Made by a program: the position numbers and the translations under genes. From contig NZ_BRZC01000004.1 in NCBI RefSeq assembly GCF_030268005.1, positions 310,001-374,000 of the forward strand: DNA of 64,000 nucleotides, written 5' to 3'. The notes under the pieces were generated by a model, which was not told the origin of the DNA, made no database searches, and saw only the letters and a program-made list of their open reading frames with translations. The stretch is from Microbacterium arabinogalactanolyticum. GTDB lineage: Bacteria > Actinomycetota > Actinomycetes > Actinomycetales > Microbacteriaceae. Shown here piece by piece: positions 18,728 through 26,132 of this stretch. How positions within the stretch are numbered: position 1 is the first letter of the stretch; each line of letters starts with the position of its first letter.

Positions 18728-19471
18728 ATGTCCCCGAGCCGCCGAGTGGGAAAGCGCCTGATCGTGATCGCCGCGAGCATCGTCGCGGCGCTCGGCATCC
18801 TCGCTGTCCTGGTCTTCAACGGAGTGCTCTGGCCGGCTCGCCTGTTCGCCGCGTCGTATCCCGTGCGCGGGGTCGACATCTCGAGCTATCAGGGCGACGT
18901 CGACTGGGACGAACTCGCGTCGCAGGACATCGACTTCGCGTACATCAAGGCGACGGAGGGCTCGAAGTCGACCGACTCGCGTTTCTCCGCGAACTGGGCG
19001 GGCGCCTCTCGCACCGACCTGCTGATCGGCGCGTACCACTTCGTGAGTTTCGAGAGCACCGGCGAAGCGCAGGCCGCGCACATCATCGAGACGGTCCCGA
19101 AGGGAGCCACCCTCCCGATCGCGCTGGATCTCGAGTACTACGGAGACTTCTTCGCCCACCCGCCGACGCGCACGCAGGTCGAAGCGATCCTGGAGCCGCT
19201 GCTGCGGCTGCTCGAAGAGCACTACGGTTCGCCGCCCGTCATCTACGCCACGTCCTCGGCCTACGACCGCTATCTGTCCGGCGGCTACGCGGACACTCCG
19301 ATCTGGATCCGATCGATCGTCCTGCCTCCGACGCTCGACGACGGACGCGACTGGACGATCTGGCAGTACTCCGATCACGACCGCCTCCGGGGCTACGCCG
19401 GCGTCGAGCAGTACATCGACATGAACGTCTTCCACGGCACCCGCGAGGAGCTGGCGGCGCTCGCGAAGTGA
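18728..19471 (+). CDS. GH25 lysozyme-type muramidase
   Basis: A 247-residue glycoside hydrolase family 25 protein. A short basic N-terminus and one hydrophobic helix (LIVIAASIVAALGILAVLVF) act as an anchor or signal. The catalytic domain begins VRGVDISSYQG with Asp50, followed by IKATEG near 77 and the catalytic D134-L-E136 in ALDLEYYGD. IWQYSDHDR and MNVFHG complete the fold. GH25 enzymes cut the MurNAc-GlcNAc bond of peptidoglycan, so the role is cell-wall remodelling outside the membrane. No ribosome site is visible before the ATG. Confidence 0.93.
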   Translation: MSPSRRVGKRLIVIAASIVAALGILAVLVFNGVLWPARLFAASYPVRGVDISSYQGDVDWDELASQDIDFAYIKATEGSKSTDSRFSANWAGASRTDLLIGAYHFVSFESTGEAQAAHIIETVPKGATLPIALDLEYYGDFFAHPPTRTQVEAILEPLLRLLEEHYGSPPVIYATSSAYDRYLSGGYADTPIWIRSIVLPPTLDDGRDWTIWQYSDHDRLRGYAGVEQYIDMNVFHGTREELAALAK

Positions 19472-19493
19472 GAGGGCGCCGCTCCCGCACTTG

Positions 19494-19904
19494 TCAGCGA
19501 GTGATCACGCGCGGCGCCTCGTCCTCGAATCCGCTGCGGATCGCCACTCTCGTCCAGGGGACGGGCGCATCCTCGAACACGGGCTCCAGAACCCGCCACA
19601 TCGCTTCGCCGTCGCCTCCCACGAAGTAGAGCTCGTAACTGTGGTCTCCGATCTCGTTGCCGTCGATCATCCCCAAGCCGGCCTCAGTGAGTGCCTCGTC
19701 CGCGGCGAGCTCGGTCTCCAGCAGCGCATCCATGATCCCCAGGTCGAACTCGAGGTCGGTGTCGTCGAAGACCACCACGACCCAGTCGTCTCCCGGCGGC
19801 GCCACCTGCGCTTCGGAGGACGCGGGTTCCGATGACGAGCACGCCGCGAGGGACGCGGTCGACAGCAGAATCACCACGGGCAGTACCCAACGTCGAAGGC
19901 GCAT
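19494..19904 (-). CDS. Hypothetical lipoprotein
   Basis: A 136-residue protein with a lipoprotein signal peptide. The positively charged start MRLRRW is followed by a hydrophobic core and a lipobox ending LAAC at about residue 22, then a Ser/Ala-rich linker. The mature part is acidic and small (DDWVVVVFDDTDLEF). It is probably lipid-anchored on the outer face of the membrane. The function is not recognised. It converges with the GH25 gene. Confidence 0.75.
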   Translation of the reverse strand: MRLRRWVLPVVILLSTASLAACSSSEPASSEAQVAPPGDDWVVVVFDDTDLEFDLGIMDALLETELAADEALTEAGLGMIDGNEIGDHSYELYFVGGDGEAMWRVLEPVFEDAPVPWTRVAIRSGFEDEAPRVITR

Positions 19905-19978
19905 GCACAGAGACTATGGGAGAACGGCGTGTCCGCCGGTGAGCGTGGCCCGCCGTTCCCGCTTCCTAAGCTGGGAGG

Positions 19979-20569
19979 GTGAACATCTGCGTCTTCCTCT
20001 CCGCATCCGATCTCGACGAGCGCTATACCCGTGCCGCTCAGCAGCTCGGACGGCTGATCGGCGAGCAGGGTCACACGCTGGTCTGGGGCGCGAGCGATGT
20101 GGGTCTGATGAAGGTCCTCGCCGATGCGGTCGACTCCGCGGGTGGCCGGCTCGTGGGCATCTCGGTCGGGTTCCTCGCGGCGAAGGCACGGCAGCTGCAG
20201 TCACCGAACGAGCTGATCGTCGGCGCCGACCTCGCCGAACGCAAGGCGACGCTGCTGACGCGCAGCGATGCCGTGGTGATCATGGTCGGCGGCAGCGGCA
20301 CGCTCGACGAGGCGACCGATGTGCTCGAGCTGCGCAAGCACGGCATCTACGACGGCCCGGTCGTCGTGCTGAACACGGACGGCTTCTACGACGGCCTGCA
20401 GCAGCAATTCGCCCGCATGGACGCGGAAGGCTTCCTCCCCGTCCCGCTCGCTCAGCTGTGCACCTTCGTGGATCAGCCGGAGGAGGCTCTCGCGGTCATC
20501 GAGCAGCACGCCCCCGACAAGGCGGTAGGCGCCTCTCTTCGCACCGCTGCAGCCCGGAAGTTGCACTAG
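19979..20569 (+). CDS. LOG-like Rossmann protein (TIGR00730-related)
   Basis: A 196-residue protein of the lysine-decarboxylase-like/LOG family. The motif GGSGTLDE (about 104-111) matches the family's PGGxGTxxE with Pro replaced by Val, and ERK near residue 87 matches the conserved RK pair. LOG proteins release adenine or cytokinin bases from nucleoside 5'-monophosphates. The start is a GTG that directly abuts a GGGAGG sequence, leaving no normal spacer, so it may be leaderless. It is divergent from the lipoprotein gene. Confidence 0.85.
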   Translation: MNICVFLSASDLDERYTRAAQQLGRLIGEQGHTLVWGASDVGLMKVLADAVDSAGGRLVGISVGFLAAKARQLQSPNELIVGADLAERKATLLTRSDAVVIMVGGSGTLDEATDVLELRKHGIYDGPVVVLNTDGFYDGLQQQFARMDAEGFLPVPLAQLCTFVDQPEEALAVIEQHAPDKAVGASLRTAAARKLH

Positions 20570-20607
20570 AGTCGGGGCGAGCGCTTGTGCGCAGAAGGAG
20601 AGATGGC

Positions 20608-21090
20608 ATGGAGAGCGTGACCGGCAACGAGGCGTCCACCATCGACGAGCAGACCTTCACCGTCACCCGGAGCATCTCCATAGCCGCACCGATCGAGAAG
20701 GTCTGGCGCGCGATCACCGAGCCCGAGCACATCTCCCGCTGGTTCGGGCAGACCCTCTTCGACGGCGCCGGGCGCGGTGCACAGGGCACGATGACGTTCG
20801 AAGGCCACGACGCCGTGCCGATCCGCATAGAGCAGATCGACGCACCGCGCGCCGTGACCTACCGCTGGTGCAACGACAACGCCCTCGACTCGCCTCCGAG
20901 CACTCTCGATGAGGCGCATTCGACGGTGTTCACCTTCACCCTCGAGGTGGAAGGGGCGGGAACGCGGTTGACGGTCGTCGAAGCGGGCTTCGAGAGCACC
21001 TCCGCCCCGCTGCTGAACCTCCAGAGGCATCGCGTCGGCTGGGACGAGGAACTCGACAAGCTCATCGCTCTGTTCGAGGTCCAGGCATGA
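20608..21090 (+). CDS. SRPBCC/AHSA1-family protein
   Basis: A 160-residue START-like protein. RSISIAAPIEKVWRAITEP followed by SRWFGQ is the standard opening of the AHSA1-type SRPBCC fold, and the C-terminal helix GWDEELDKLIALF closes it. These proteins bind hydrophobic ligands; the ligand here is unknown. GAAGGAGA precedes the ATG. Its stop overlaps the following ArsR gene (ATGA), a very common SRPBCC-ArsR pairing. Confidence 0.92.
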   Translation: MESVTGNEASTIDEQTFTVTRSISIAAPIEKVWRAITEPEHISRWFGQTLFDGAGRGAQGTMTFEGHDAVPIRIEQIDAPRAVTYRWCNDNALDSPPSTLDEAHSTVFTFTLEVEGAGTRLTVVEAGFESTSAPLLNLQRHRVGWDEELDKLIALFEVQA

Positions 21091-21401
21091 CTCGCACGCT
21101 GGTTCCCGTGCTCGCCGCTCTGGGCGATGACACCCGGTGGAGCATCCTCGCCGCGCTCGGCGAAGGCAACGCCTCTGCGTCGGCACTCGCGCAGCGACTC
21201 CCGGTGACCCGACAGGCCATCGCAAAGCACCTGGCCGTCCTCAGCGACGTCGGCGTCGTCGAACCCGTGCGCGTCGGCCGCGAAGTCCGGTACCGCGTCG
21301 TCGGCGCGACGCTCAGTGCCACGGCGAACCGACTTGACGCGATCGGACGCGAGTGGGAGCAGCGCCTGGCCGCCATCAAGGAGATCGCCGAAGACCACTA
21401 G
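21087..21401 (+). CDS. ArsR-family transcriptional regulator
   Basis: A 104-residue winged-helix repressor. ALGDDTRWSILAALGEG, then QRLPVTRQAIAKHLAVLSDVG (recognition helix) and the wing RVGREVRYRV are classical ArsR features. No metal-binding Cys motif is present, so it is the SRPBCC-coupled type and not a metal sensor. It is translationally coupled to the SRPBCC gene. Confidence 0.94.
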   Translation: MTRTLVPVLAALGDDTRWSILAALGEGNASASALAQRLPVTRQAIAKHLAVLSDVGVVEPVRVGREVRYRVVGATLSATANRLDAIGREWEQRLAAIKEIAEDH

Positions 21402-21416
21402 GCCGTGGCCGATTGA

Positions 21417-21438
21417 TCTGCAACCCTGCTATTGCAGA
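21417..21438. promoter_or_regulatory. Operator dyad A upstream of SDR gene
   Basis: TCTGCAA-CCCTGCTA-TTGCAGA is a perfect 7-base dyad with an 8-base spacer. Its centre is 33 bases from the centre of dyad B, about three helical turns, so both may lie on the same face. Confidence 0.65.
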
Positions 21439-21450
21439 AGTTCCTCCATA

Positions 21451-21470
21451 GTGCAATCCTTTAGTTGCAC
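21451..21470. promoter_or_regulatory. Operator dyad B upstream of SDR gene
   Basis: GTGCAA-TCCTTTAG-TTGCAC is a perfect 6-base dyad with the same 8-base spacer as dyad A and the same TGCAA/TTGCA half-sites. It ends 20 bases before the SDR start codon, so a bound protein would block its expression. Confidence 0.65.
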
Positions 21471-21490
21471 AATATGGAGAGGAGCGGCAC

Positions 21491-22285
21491 ATGCTGCTTG
21501 AGGACAAGGTGGCCGTGATCCACGGTGGGGGCGGTTCGATCGGAGCTGCGACGGCGCGCGCCTTCGCACGCGAGGGCGCGCGGCTGTTTCTTGCGGGCAG
21601 ATCGCTGCCACGCCTGGAGGCGGCGGCCGAAGAAGCCAGAGCCGCGGGCGCAGAGGTCGAGGTCGCCGTCGTCGACGCGTCTGATCAGGCGGCGGTCGAC
21701 CACCACGCGGACGAGGTGGCGGAGAAGGCAGGACGCATCGACATCGCGCTGAACGCGGTCGGCTTCGACCATGCACAAGGGCTGGCGATCGCCGAGACCT
21801 CGCTGGAGGACTACCTGTATCCGATCATGGGGTACCTGCAGACGAACTTCGTGACAGCCAAGGCCGCGGCGCGGCACATGGTCGCCCAGCGCAGCGGAGT
21901 GCTCCTGACCGTCTCCACGCCCGGCGCCCGCCTGTCGGGCCGGGGGCTCATCGGCAACGCCGCCCAGTCGGCGGGACTCGAGGGCTTCTCCCGCGCTCTC
22001 GCCGGCGAACTCGGCCCCGACGGCGTGCGCGTGGTCTGCGTGCGCCCGCACGCCATCTCCGACGCGCTCACGACGTCGTACACCCATGAGATGTTCGGAC
22101 GCATCGCGTCCGCCTCGGGCCTTCCGATGGACGACTGGCTCGATGGCCTCGCCGGCACGACGGCGCTCGGCCGCCTGCCCGTGCTCGACGAGGTGGCCGA
22201 GTACCTCGCATTCGCCGCCTCCGATCGCGCAGCCTCGATGACAGGCGTGATCGCGAACCTCTCGGCAGGAGCACTGGTCGACTGA
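21491..22285 (+). CDS. SDR-family protein lacking the catalytic Tyr and Lys
   Basis: A 264-residue short-chain dehydrogenase/reductase fold. The nucleotide-binding motif GGGGSIGAA (12-20) is good and the NNAG equivalent reads LNAVG. Ser142 is present. At the place of the catalytic YxxxK the sequence is N156-AAQ-S160 within LIGNAAQSAGLEGF, so both Tyr and Lys are missing. It may therefore bind NAD(P) without normal redox catalysis, or use another mechanism. GAGAGGAG precedes the ATG. Two operator dyads lie directly upstream. It stands at the edge of a lower-GC segment with lipid-related genes. Confidence 0.85.
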   Translation: MLLEDKVAVIHGGGGSIGAATARAFAREGARLFLAGRSLPRLEAAAEEARAAGAEVEVAVVDASDQAAVDHHADEVAEKAGRIDIALNAVGFDHAQGLAIAETSLEDYLYPIMGYLQTNFVTAKAAARHMVAQRSGVLLTVSTPGARLSGRGLIGNAAQSAGLEGFSRALAGELGPDGVRVVCVRPHAISDALTTSYTHEMFGRIASASGLPMDDWLDGLAGTTALGRLPVLDEVAEYLAFAASDRAASMTGVIANLSAGALVD

Positions 22286-22451
22286 ATGACGTCGTCCGGA
22301 AGTCTCCGAGTCCGCGAAAAATGTGCCATGCACGGGAGCCCCTGGCCAGAAGGCGAGCCGCTGCCGGCAACTGGCCGAACACCCGAGGATGTAGCCAGAT
22401 CGATCCGGGACATGTCGATCGCATGTGCATTCGCATGACGACCCTGGGCCC

Positions 22452-23489
22452 CTATTCAGCTGACGACGGCCGCGGTGTTGCCGGGTTCTCCTGTGTCGCC
22501 CTCGGCGGGGTGGGAATCCTCACCTGAAGTGCCCCCGGGCGGACGCGGACGCGAACTCGAGTGATGCTGCCGAAGCTGTCGCCGTCGAGTTCCATGAGAT
22601 GCGGCGCGTCGAAACGGGCCTCGAACCGGCGCCCTTGGACGTAGGCGAGCGAATGGAGATCCGGCCTCTGTTGAAGAAGCCTACGGCTGACCCAGGAACG
22701 ACGAGCGATGCCCTGCAGCGTGAGACGGGTTCCGATCCGCGCCCACGTGAACCGCCCTGTTGGGCGCATCATCACGACATCCAGCAGCCCATCGTCGATG
22801 AGCGCAGCCGGGATCAGGAGCATATTCCCCGTCAACGTCCCGCAGTTGCCCACGATGACCGTGTGCGCCCGCGTCGACCTCATTCGACCGCCGTCGATCC
22901 GATAGTCGAGGTGAAAGAGCTTGTTCGCGATGACCGAGCGGGCGATCGGCGTGACGTAGGCGAACCATCCCAGATGCCGCTTCGCCGTCGCGCTCGTGCT
23001 CTTAGCCATCTCCGCATCCAGTCCGATGCCGGCCATGACTGCGAACGCGTGTGCCCTCCGGGCCCCGCTCTCGTCCTCGAAGTCAACCGCACCGATGTCA
23101 ATGGCTCGATCGTCACCTGAGAACGCGGCCGAGACGCCTGCTGCGATGTCGTTGAGCGGAACGCCGAGCTCTCGGGCAAGGAGATTGCCGGTACCCGCTG
23201 GCACCAACGCGATGGGAACGTCCTTCCCTTGCATCACCTCCACGACAACTCGGACCGTCCCATCGCCGCCCGCGATCATCACGACAGCAGGCAGGGATGC
23301 GAGGGCGTCTTCTGCGGCCGCCCGGCCCGAGTCGTCGCTGCTGGTCTCGTACCAGCGCGTCTGCGCCCACCCCTGCCGGGCCTCTTCCTCGGCGACCAGA
23401 TGGCGAAGTCTCTCGATCGGCGCCTTCACAGGGTGGTAGACGACGGCCGCATGCGGCCGCACGACTGCCGAGAGACCGAGTGCGCTCAC
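22452..23489 (-). CDS. Diacylglycerol-kinase-family lipid kinase
   Basis: A 345-residue YegS/DAGK-like protein. The ATP motif GGDGT lies at 74-78, followed by VPAGTGNLLAREL near residue 97; the C-terminal beta-sandwich continues through MELDGDSFG. Members phosphorylate diacylglycerol, sphingoid bases or similar lipids at the membrane surface. Its start overlaps the desaturase stop by four bases, so both are in one operon with the unknown gene upstream. The 166 bases between its stop and the SDR gene hold nothing I can identify. Confidence 0.9.
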   Translation of the reverse strand: MSALGLSAVVRPHAAVVYHPVKAPIERLRHLVAEEEARQGWAQTRWYETSSDDSGRAAAEDALASLPAVVMIAGGDGTVRVVVEVMQGKDVPIALVPAGTGNLLARELGVPLNDIAAGVSAAFSGDDRAIDIGAVDFEDESGARRAHAFAVMAGIGLDAEMAKSTSATAKRHLGWFAYVTPIARSVIANKLFHLDYRIDGGRMRSTRAHTVIVGNCGTLTGNMLLIPAALIDDGLLDVVMMRPTGRFTWARIGTRLTLQGIARRSWVSRRLLQQRPDLHSLAYVQGRRFEARFDAPHLMELDGDSFGSITRVRVRVRPGALQVRIPTPPRATQENPATPRPSSAE

Positions 23490-24586
23490 CGCGGGTCTGT
23501 GCCGACGTAGCGTCGCTGCTCAACCAGAGGGCAGGTGAACACATCGCGCTCCCCGAGCCCGACTCGGTTGATGTACCGCACAACGATCGCATAGGAGGCC
23601 AGCAGCCCGGTCTGCGTATAGGGAACGTCGTGACTCCGGCAGTACGCGGCGACGATAGGCGCCGCTTCACGTAGATGAGGGCGCGGCATGGAGGGGAACA
23701 GATGGTGTTCGATCTGATAGTTCAGCCCACCCATGACCGTGTCAAGCAGACGTCCACCGCGGATGTTCCGACTCATCATCACTTGACGGCGCAGAAAGTC
23801 GAAGTTCGCATCCTGTGGCACGATCGGCATCCCCTTGTGGTTCGGGGCGAACGAGACCCCCATGTAGAAACCGAAGATTCCGAGTTGAACCGCAAGGAAC
23901 ACGAACGCGATTCCCGGCGACAGTACGAGGAAGACCAGTAGCGGAAACCCCACGAGGCACACCAGGAGGAAGCCGATCTCGAACCATCGCCGATCCAACC
24001 GTTCCCGCGTCACCGCCCGGCGAACGCCCGACGCATGCAGTGAAACGCCCTCCAGAAGCAGGAGCGGGAAGAAGAAAATACCCTGGTGGGACCGGACCCA
24101 CGACAGCACCCGTCCCCTCGGCACCGCATGAGCCGGCACGACGACGATCACCGGGAGTTCGATGTCCGGATCGGCGCCCAGCTTGTTCGGATTCGCATGA
24201 TGACGTGTGTGCTTGTGCTGCCACCACCCGTAGCTCATACCCACCAGAAGGTCGCCGAGAACGAGGCTCACCCAGTCGTTCCACTTGCCCGAAACGAAGA
24301 TCTGTCGATGCGCACAGTCGTGCCCGAGAAAGGCAATCTGCGTGAACAAGACCGCCAGGAACGCAGCAGTGAACAGCTGCCACCACGTGTCACCGATCAC
24401 GACGAACACCGCCAGGGAGCCCAGGAGCATCAGAGGCAGCCCGATCAGCTTCGACCAGTAGTGCCCATACCGGCGTCGCAACAGCCCCTTCTCCCGGATG
24501 ATCTTCGCCAAGGCGGTGAAATCACTCCCGCTACGACCACCAGCGCGGTCGAGCGGACGCGGTGTTGTCTTGCGGAACTCGTCCAT
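23486..24586 (-). CDS. Membrane fatty acid desaturase
   Basis: A 366-residue di-iron membrane desaturase. The three His boxes are intact: H89-DCA-H93, H124-KHTR-HH130 and QIEHH (291-295). Hydrophobic segments around residues 47-65, 70-88 and 205-245 form the membrane part. No cytochrome b5 domain is fused, as in DesA3-like bacterial acyl-lipid or acyl-CoA desaturases. It introduces a double bond into fatty acyl chains of membrane lipids. A strong GGGAGGGGGAG ribosome site precedes the ATG. Two 60-base lines in the gene (23821-23880 and 24301-24360) have 35 of 60 G+C, lower than the neighbourhood. Confidence 0.94.
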   Translation of the reverse strand: MDEFRKTTPRPLDRAGGRSGSDFTALAKIIREKGLLRRRYGHYWSKLIGLPLMLLGSLAVFVVIGDTWWQLFTAAFLAVLFTQIAFLGHDCAHRQIFVSGKWNDWVSLVLGDLLVGMSYGWWQHKHTRHHANPNKLGADPDIELPVIVVVPAHAVPRGRVLSWVRSHQGIFFFPLLLLEGVSLHASGVRRAVTRERLDRRWFEIGFLLVCLVGFPLLVFLVLSPGIAFVFLAVQLGIFGFYMGVSFAPNHKGMPIVPQDANFDFLRRQVMMSRNIRGGRLLDTVMGGLNYQIEHHLFPSMPRPHLREAAPIVAAYCRSHDVPYTQTGLLASYAIVVRYINRVGLGERDVFTCPLVEQRRYVGTDPR

Positions 24587-24619
24587 GGGGTTCTCCCCCT
24601 CCCGTGACCGCGGACCTGA

Positions 24620-25171
24620 TCAGCGGCCGTGACCACCCTCAGCAGTCCAGTCGTCGATCCGTGCGCGGTCATCGGTCGTCGAAGAGTCGTGATCCGACGA
24701 GTCCCCCGGCTCCGGACGCCGATCGACAGAGGTAGCGAAGATCACGGACCGCGCGAGCAGCGCTACGGAGGCCGCCCTGACGTGCTCTCCAGCCGCCTCC
24801 TCCTGGAAGCGGACTGCTGCTGCGTCCTGCTTGGCCTTCACCCCGGCGCTGATCTCCGCGAGCCGGTCGGCGAGCACACCGGCGAGGCCGTCGCGAAGCT
24901 CCTCGAGGTTGGTGTTCGCTATCTCCAACCGCCGATCCGAGATCGTCACTTCGACTGTCGGGTAGCCCGCCTTCGCGAGGCGATCACGCGTCTCGCTCCC
25001 CAGAATCGCCGTGATCTCGCCTCGTTCGGGTCGGCGGGTGAAGACTGCCTCTACGGTGTAGCGCTCCGGGGCTGCTTCGGTCATCAGCGCAGGAGGCAAC
25101 GAACCCACCAGCACCGATCCCAGGCCCAGCGTGGGGACATCTGCGTCGCTCGTTCGTGTCTGCGTTTCCAT
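24620..25171 (-). CDS. Hypothetical protein, 183 residues
   Basis: Not recognised. The middle has a predicted beta strand region (RYTVEAVFTRRPERGEIT, then PTVEVTISDRRLEIAN) followed by a long amphipathic helix from about 95 to 145 (EELRDGLAGVLADRLAEI and following). The C-terminus is acidic and rich in Ser/Asp and probably disordered. No signal or membrane helix is seen. It is the first gene of an operon with the desaturase, 33 bases downstream, so a role in lipid modification is a context guess only. Confidence 0.65.
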   Translation of the reverse strand: METQTRTSDADVPTLGLGSVLVGSLPPALMTEAAPERYTVEAVFTRRPERGEITAILGSETRDRLAKAGYPTVEVTISDRRLEIANTNLEELRDGLAGVLADRLAEISAGVKAKQDAAAVRFQEEAAGEHVRAASVALLARSVIFATSVDRRPEPGDSSDHDSSTTDDRARIDDWTAEGGHGR

Positions 25172-25371
25172 ATCACGACCGTACGCTTCTATTCTGAACG
25201 CCTCACAGGTTCGCGCAATTCATGCATGTCATCGAGGAATCCAGGCCCGTCGGCTGCTCCTGCGCTGTATTCTCGGTCGATCTCTCGAAGGACTGGACCC
25301 TGTGACTCGCAGAGCGGCGCTTCAGAGACAACGCACGCTCGAGCACATGCTCGTGAATTAGCCTGACTGTA

Positions 25372-25446
25372 TGGCTGGGGTACCTGGACTCGAACCAAGA
25401 ACAACTGAACCAGAATCAGCCGTGTTGCCAATTACACCATACCCCA
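25372..25446 (-). tRNA. tRNA-Gln (anticodon CTG)
   Basis: The minus strand folds as a tRNA with acceptor stem TGGGGTA/TACCCCA, discriminator G and an encoded CCA. The anticodon loop is TTCTGGT (anticodon CTG), and GGTTCGAGTCC forms the T-arm. CCA is encoded here, unlike in the two tRNA-Glu genes. Confidence 0.96.
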
Positions 25447-25545
25447 AGGGCGAAACCGGAGCCTCGCACCGAGAGTCAAGCTTACCTGAGGCGCTCGCAG
25501 ATGGCGAATCGACACGATCCACCCGGGCGTGGCGAGTCTCCGCCG

Positions 25546-26040
25546 TCAGACGGCGACCACCTGCCCGGACTGCGCCGGCCGGATCCACGGGTCCAGATCG
25601 AAGCCCTGGTCGCGCGCGGTGTCGAAAAACGACCGCTCCACGGCATCCTCGACCTGCGGTTCGCGGGAGAGCAGCCACAGATGCTTCCGGTCAGGCGTGC
25701 CGACAAGCGCGTGCCGGTACTCGTCGTCCACCCGCAGCACCCAGTAGTCCGCCTTGGTGAACGGGATCCATCGCAGCGCCTCGGGCAGGAACGTCACCTG
25801 CAGGCGGCCCGGATGCTCAGCATCGGGCACCGCCTGCCCCAGAGCCCGCGTGGGCTTGCCGTCCTCATCGCGGCAGCGGTTGTCCACGGTCACCGTCCCG
25901 TCTTCGGCCATCGTGTACTCCGCGGTCACATCGGTGGCGCGGTCGTCCTCGAAGCGCAGCGGCAGCCGGCCGACCTCGAACCACAGGCCCAGATACCGCC
26001 GCAGCTCAAGTGCGGGCACGGAACGCACGTCATCCGTCAT
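25546..26040 (-). CDS. Lipocalin-family protein (Blc-like)
   Basis: A 164-residue lipocalin. YLGLWFEVGRLP matches the G-x-W motif of the first strand, YTMAEDGTVTVDNRC the second structural region, and YWVLRVDDEYRHALVGTP the TDY/G-like motif of bacterial lipocalins. There is no signal peptide, so it appears cytoplasmic. Family members bind small hydrophobic molecules. The start MTDDVR is preferred because AGAGGAGGAG precedes it; an in-frame Met nine codons earlier covers that site. Confidence 0.9.
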   Translation of the reverse strand: MTDDVRSVPALELRRYLGLWFEVGRLPLRFEDDRATDVTAEYTMAEDGTVTVDNRCRDEDGKPTRALGQAVPDAEHPGRLQVTFLPEALRWIPFTKADYWVLRVDDEYRHALVGTPDRKHLWLLSREPQVEDAVERSFFDTARDQGFDLDPWIRPAQSGQVVAV

Positions 26041-26132
26041 GATGCTCCTCCTCTGCTCCCCCGTCACACTACGGATCGGATGCCGGCGACAGAACGGGGT
26101 TGCGCCCCTCGCTGCCGGTGACTAGAGGACGC

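Larger units (their letters stand above)
21402..25371. other. Lower-GC lipid-gene segment next to tRNA-Gln
   Basis: Genes between the ArsR gene and tRNA-Gln differ in base composition from the core. Two counted lines of the desaturase give 58 percent G+C, against 75 percent for 26161-26220 in thrE. The segment ends at the 3' side of tRNA-Gln, the usual integration point of genomic islands. I see no integrase and no second copy of the tRNA 3' end, so an old or partial island is only one explanation. The 200 bases at 25172-25371 hold no gene that I can support. Confidence 0.4.

Noticed and set aside
22286..22451. Small gene or terminator between the SDR and lipid kinase genes
   Set aside because: The 166 bases hold several short words such as GCATGTGCAT, but no open frame with a ribosome site and no strong stem that would support a call.
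25131..25361. 76-codon frame in the gap before tRNA-Gln
   Set aside because: Half of it overlaps the start of the 183-residue gene on the other strand, and the rest shows no known motif or ribosome site. A remnant of an integrase was considered but nothing supports it.
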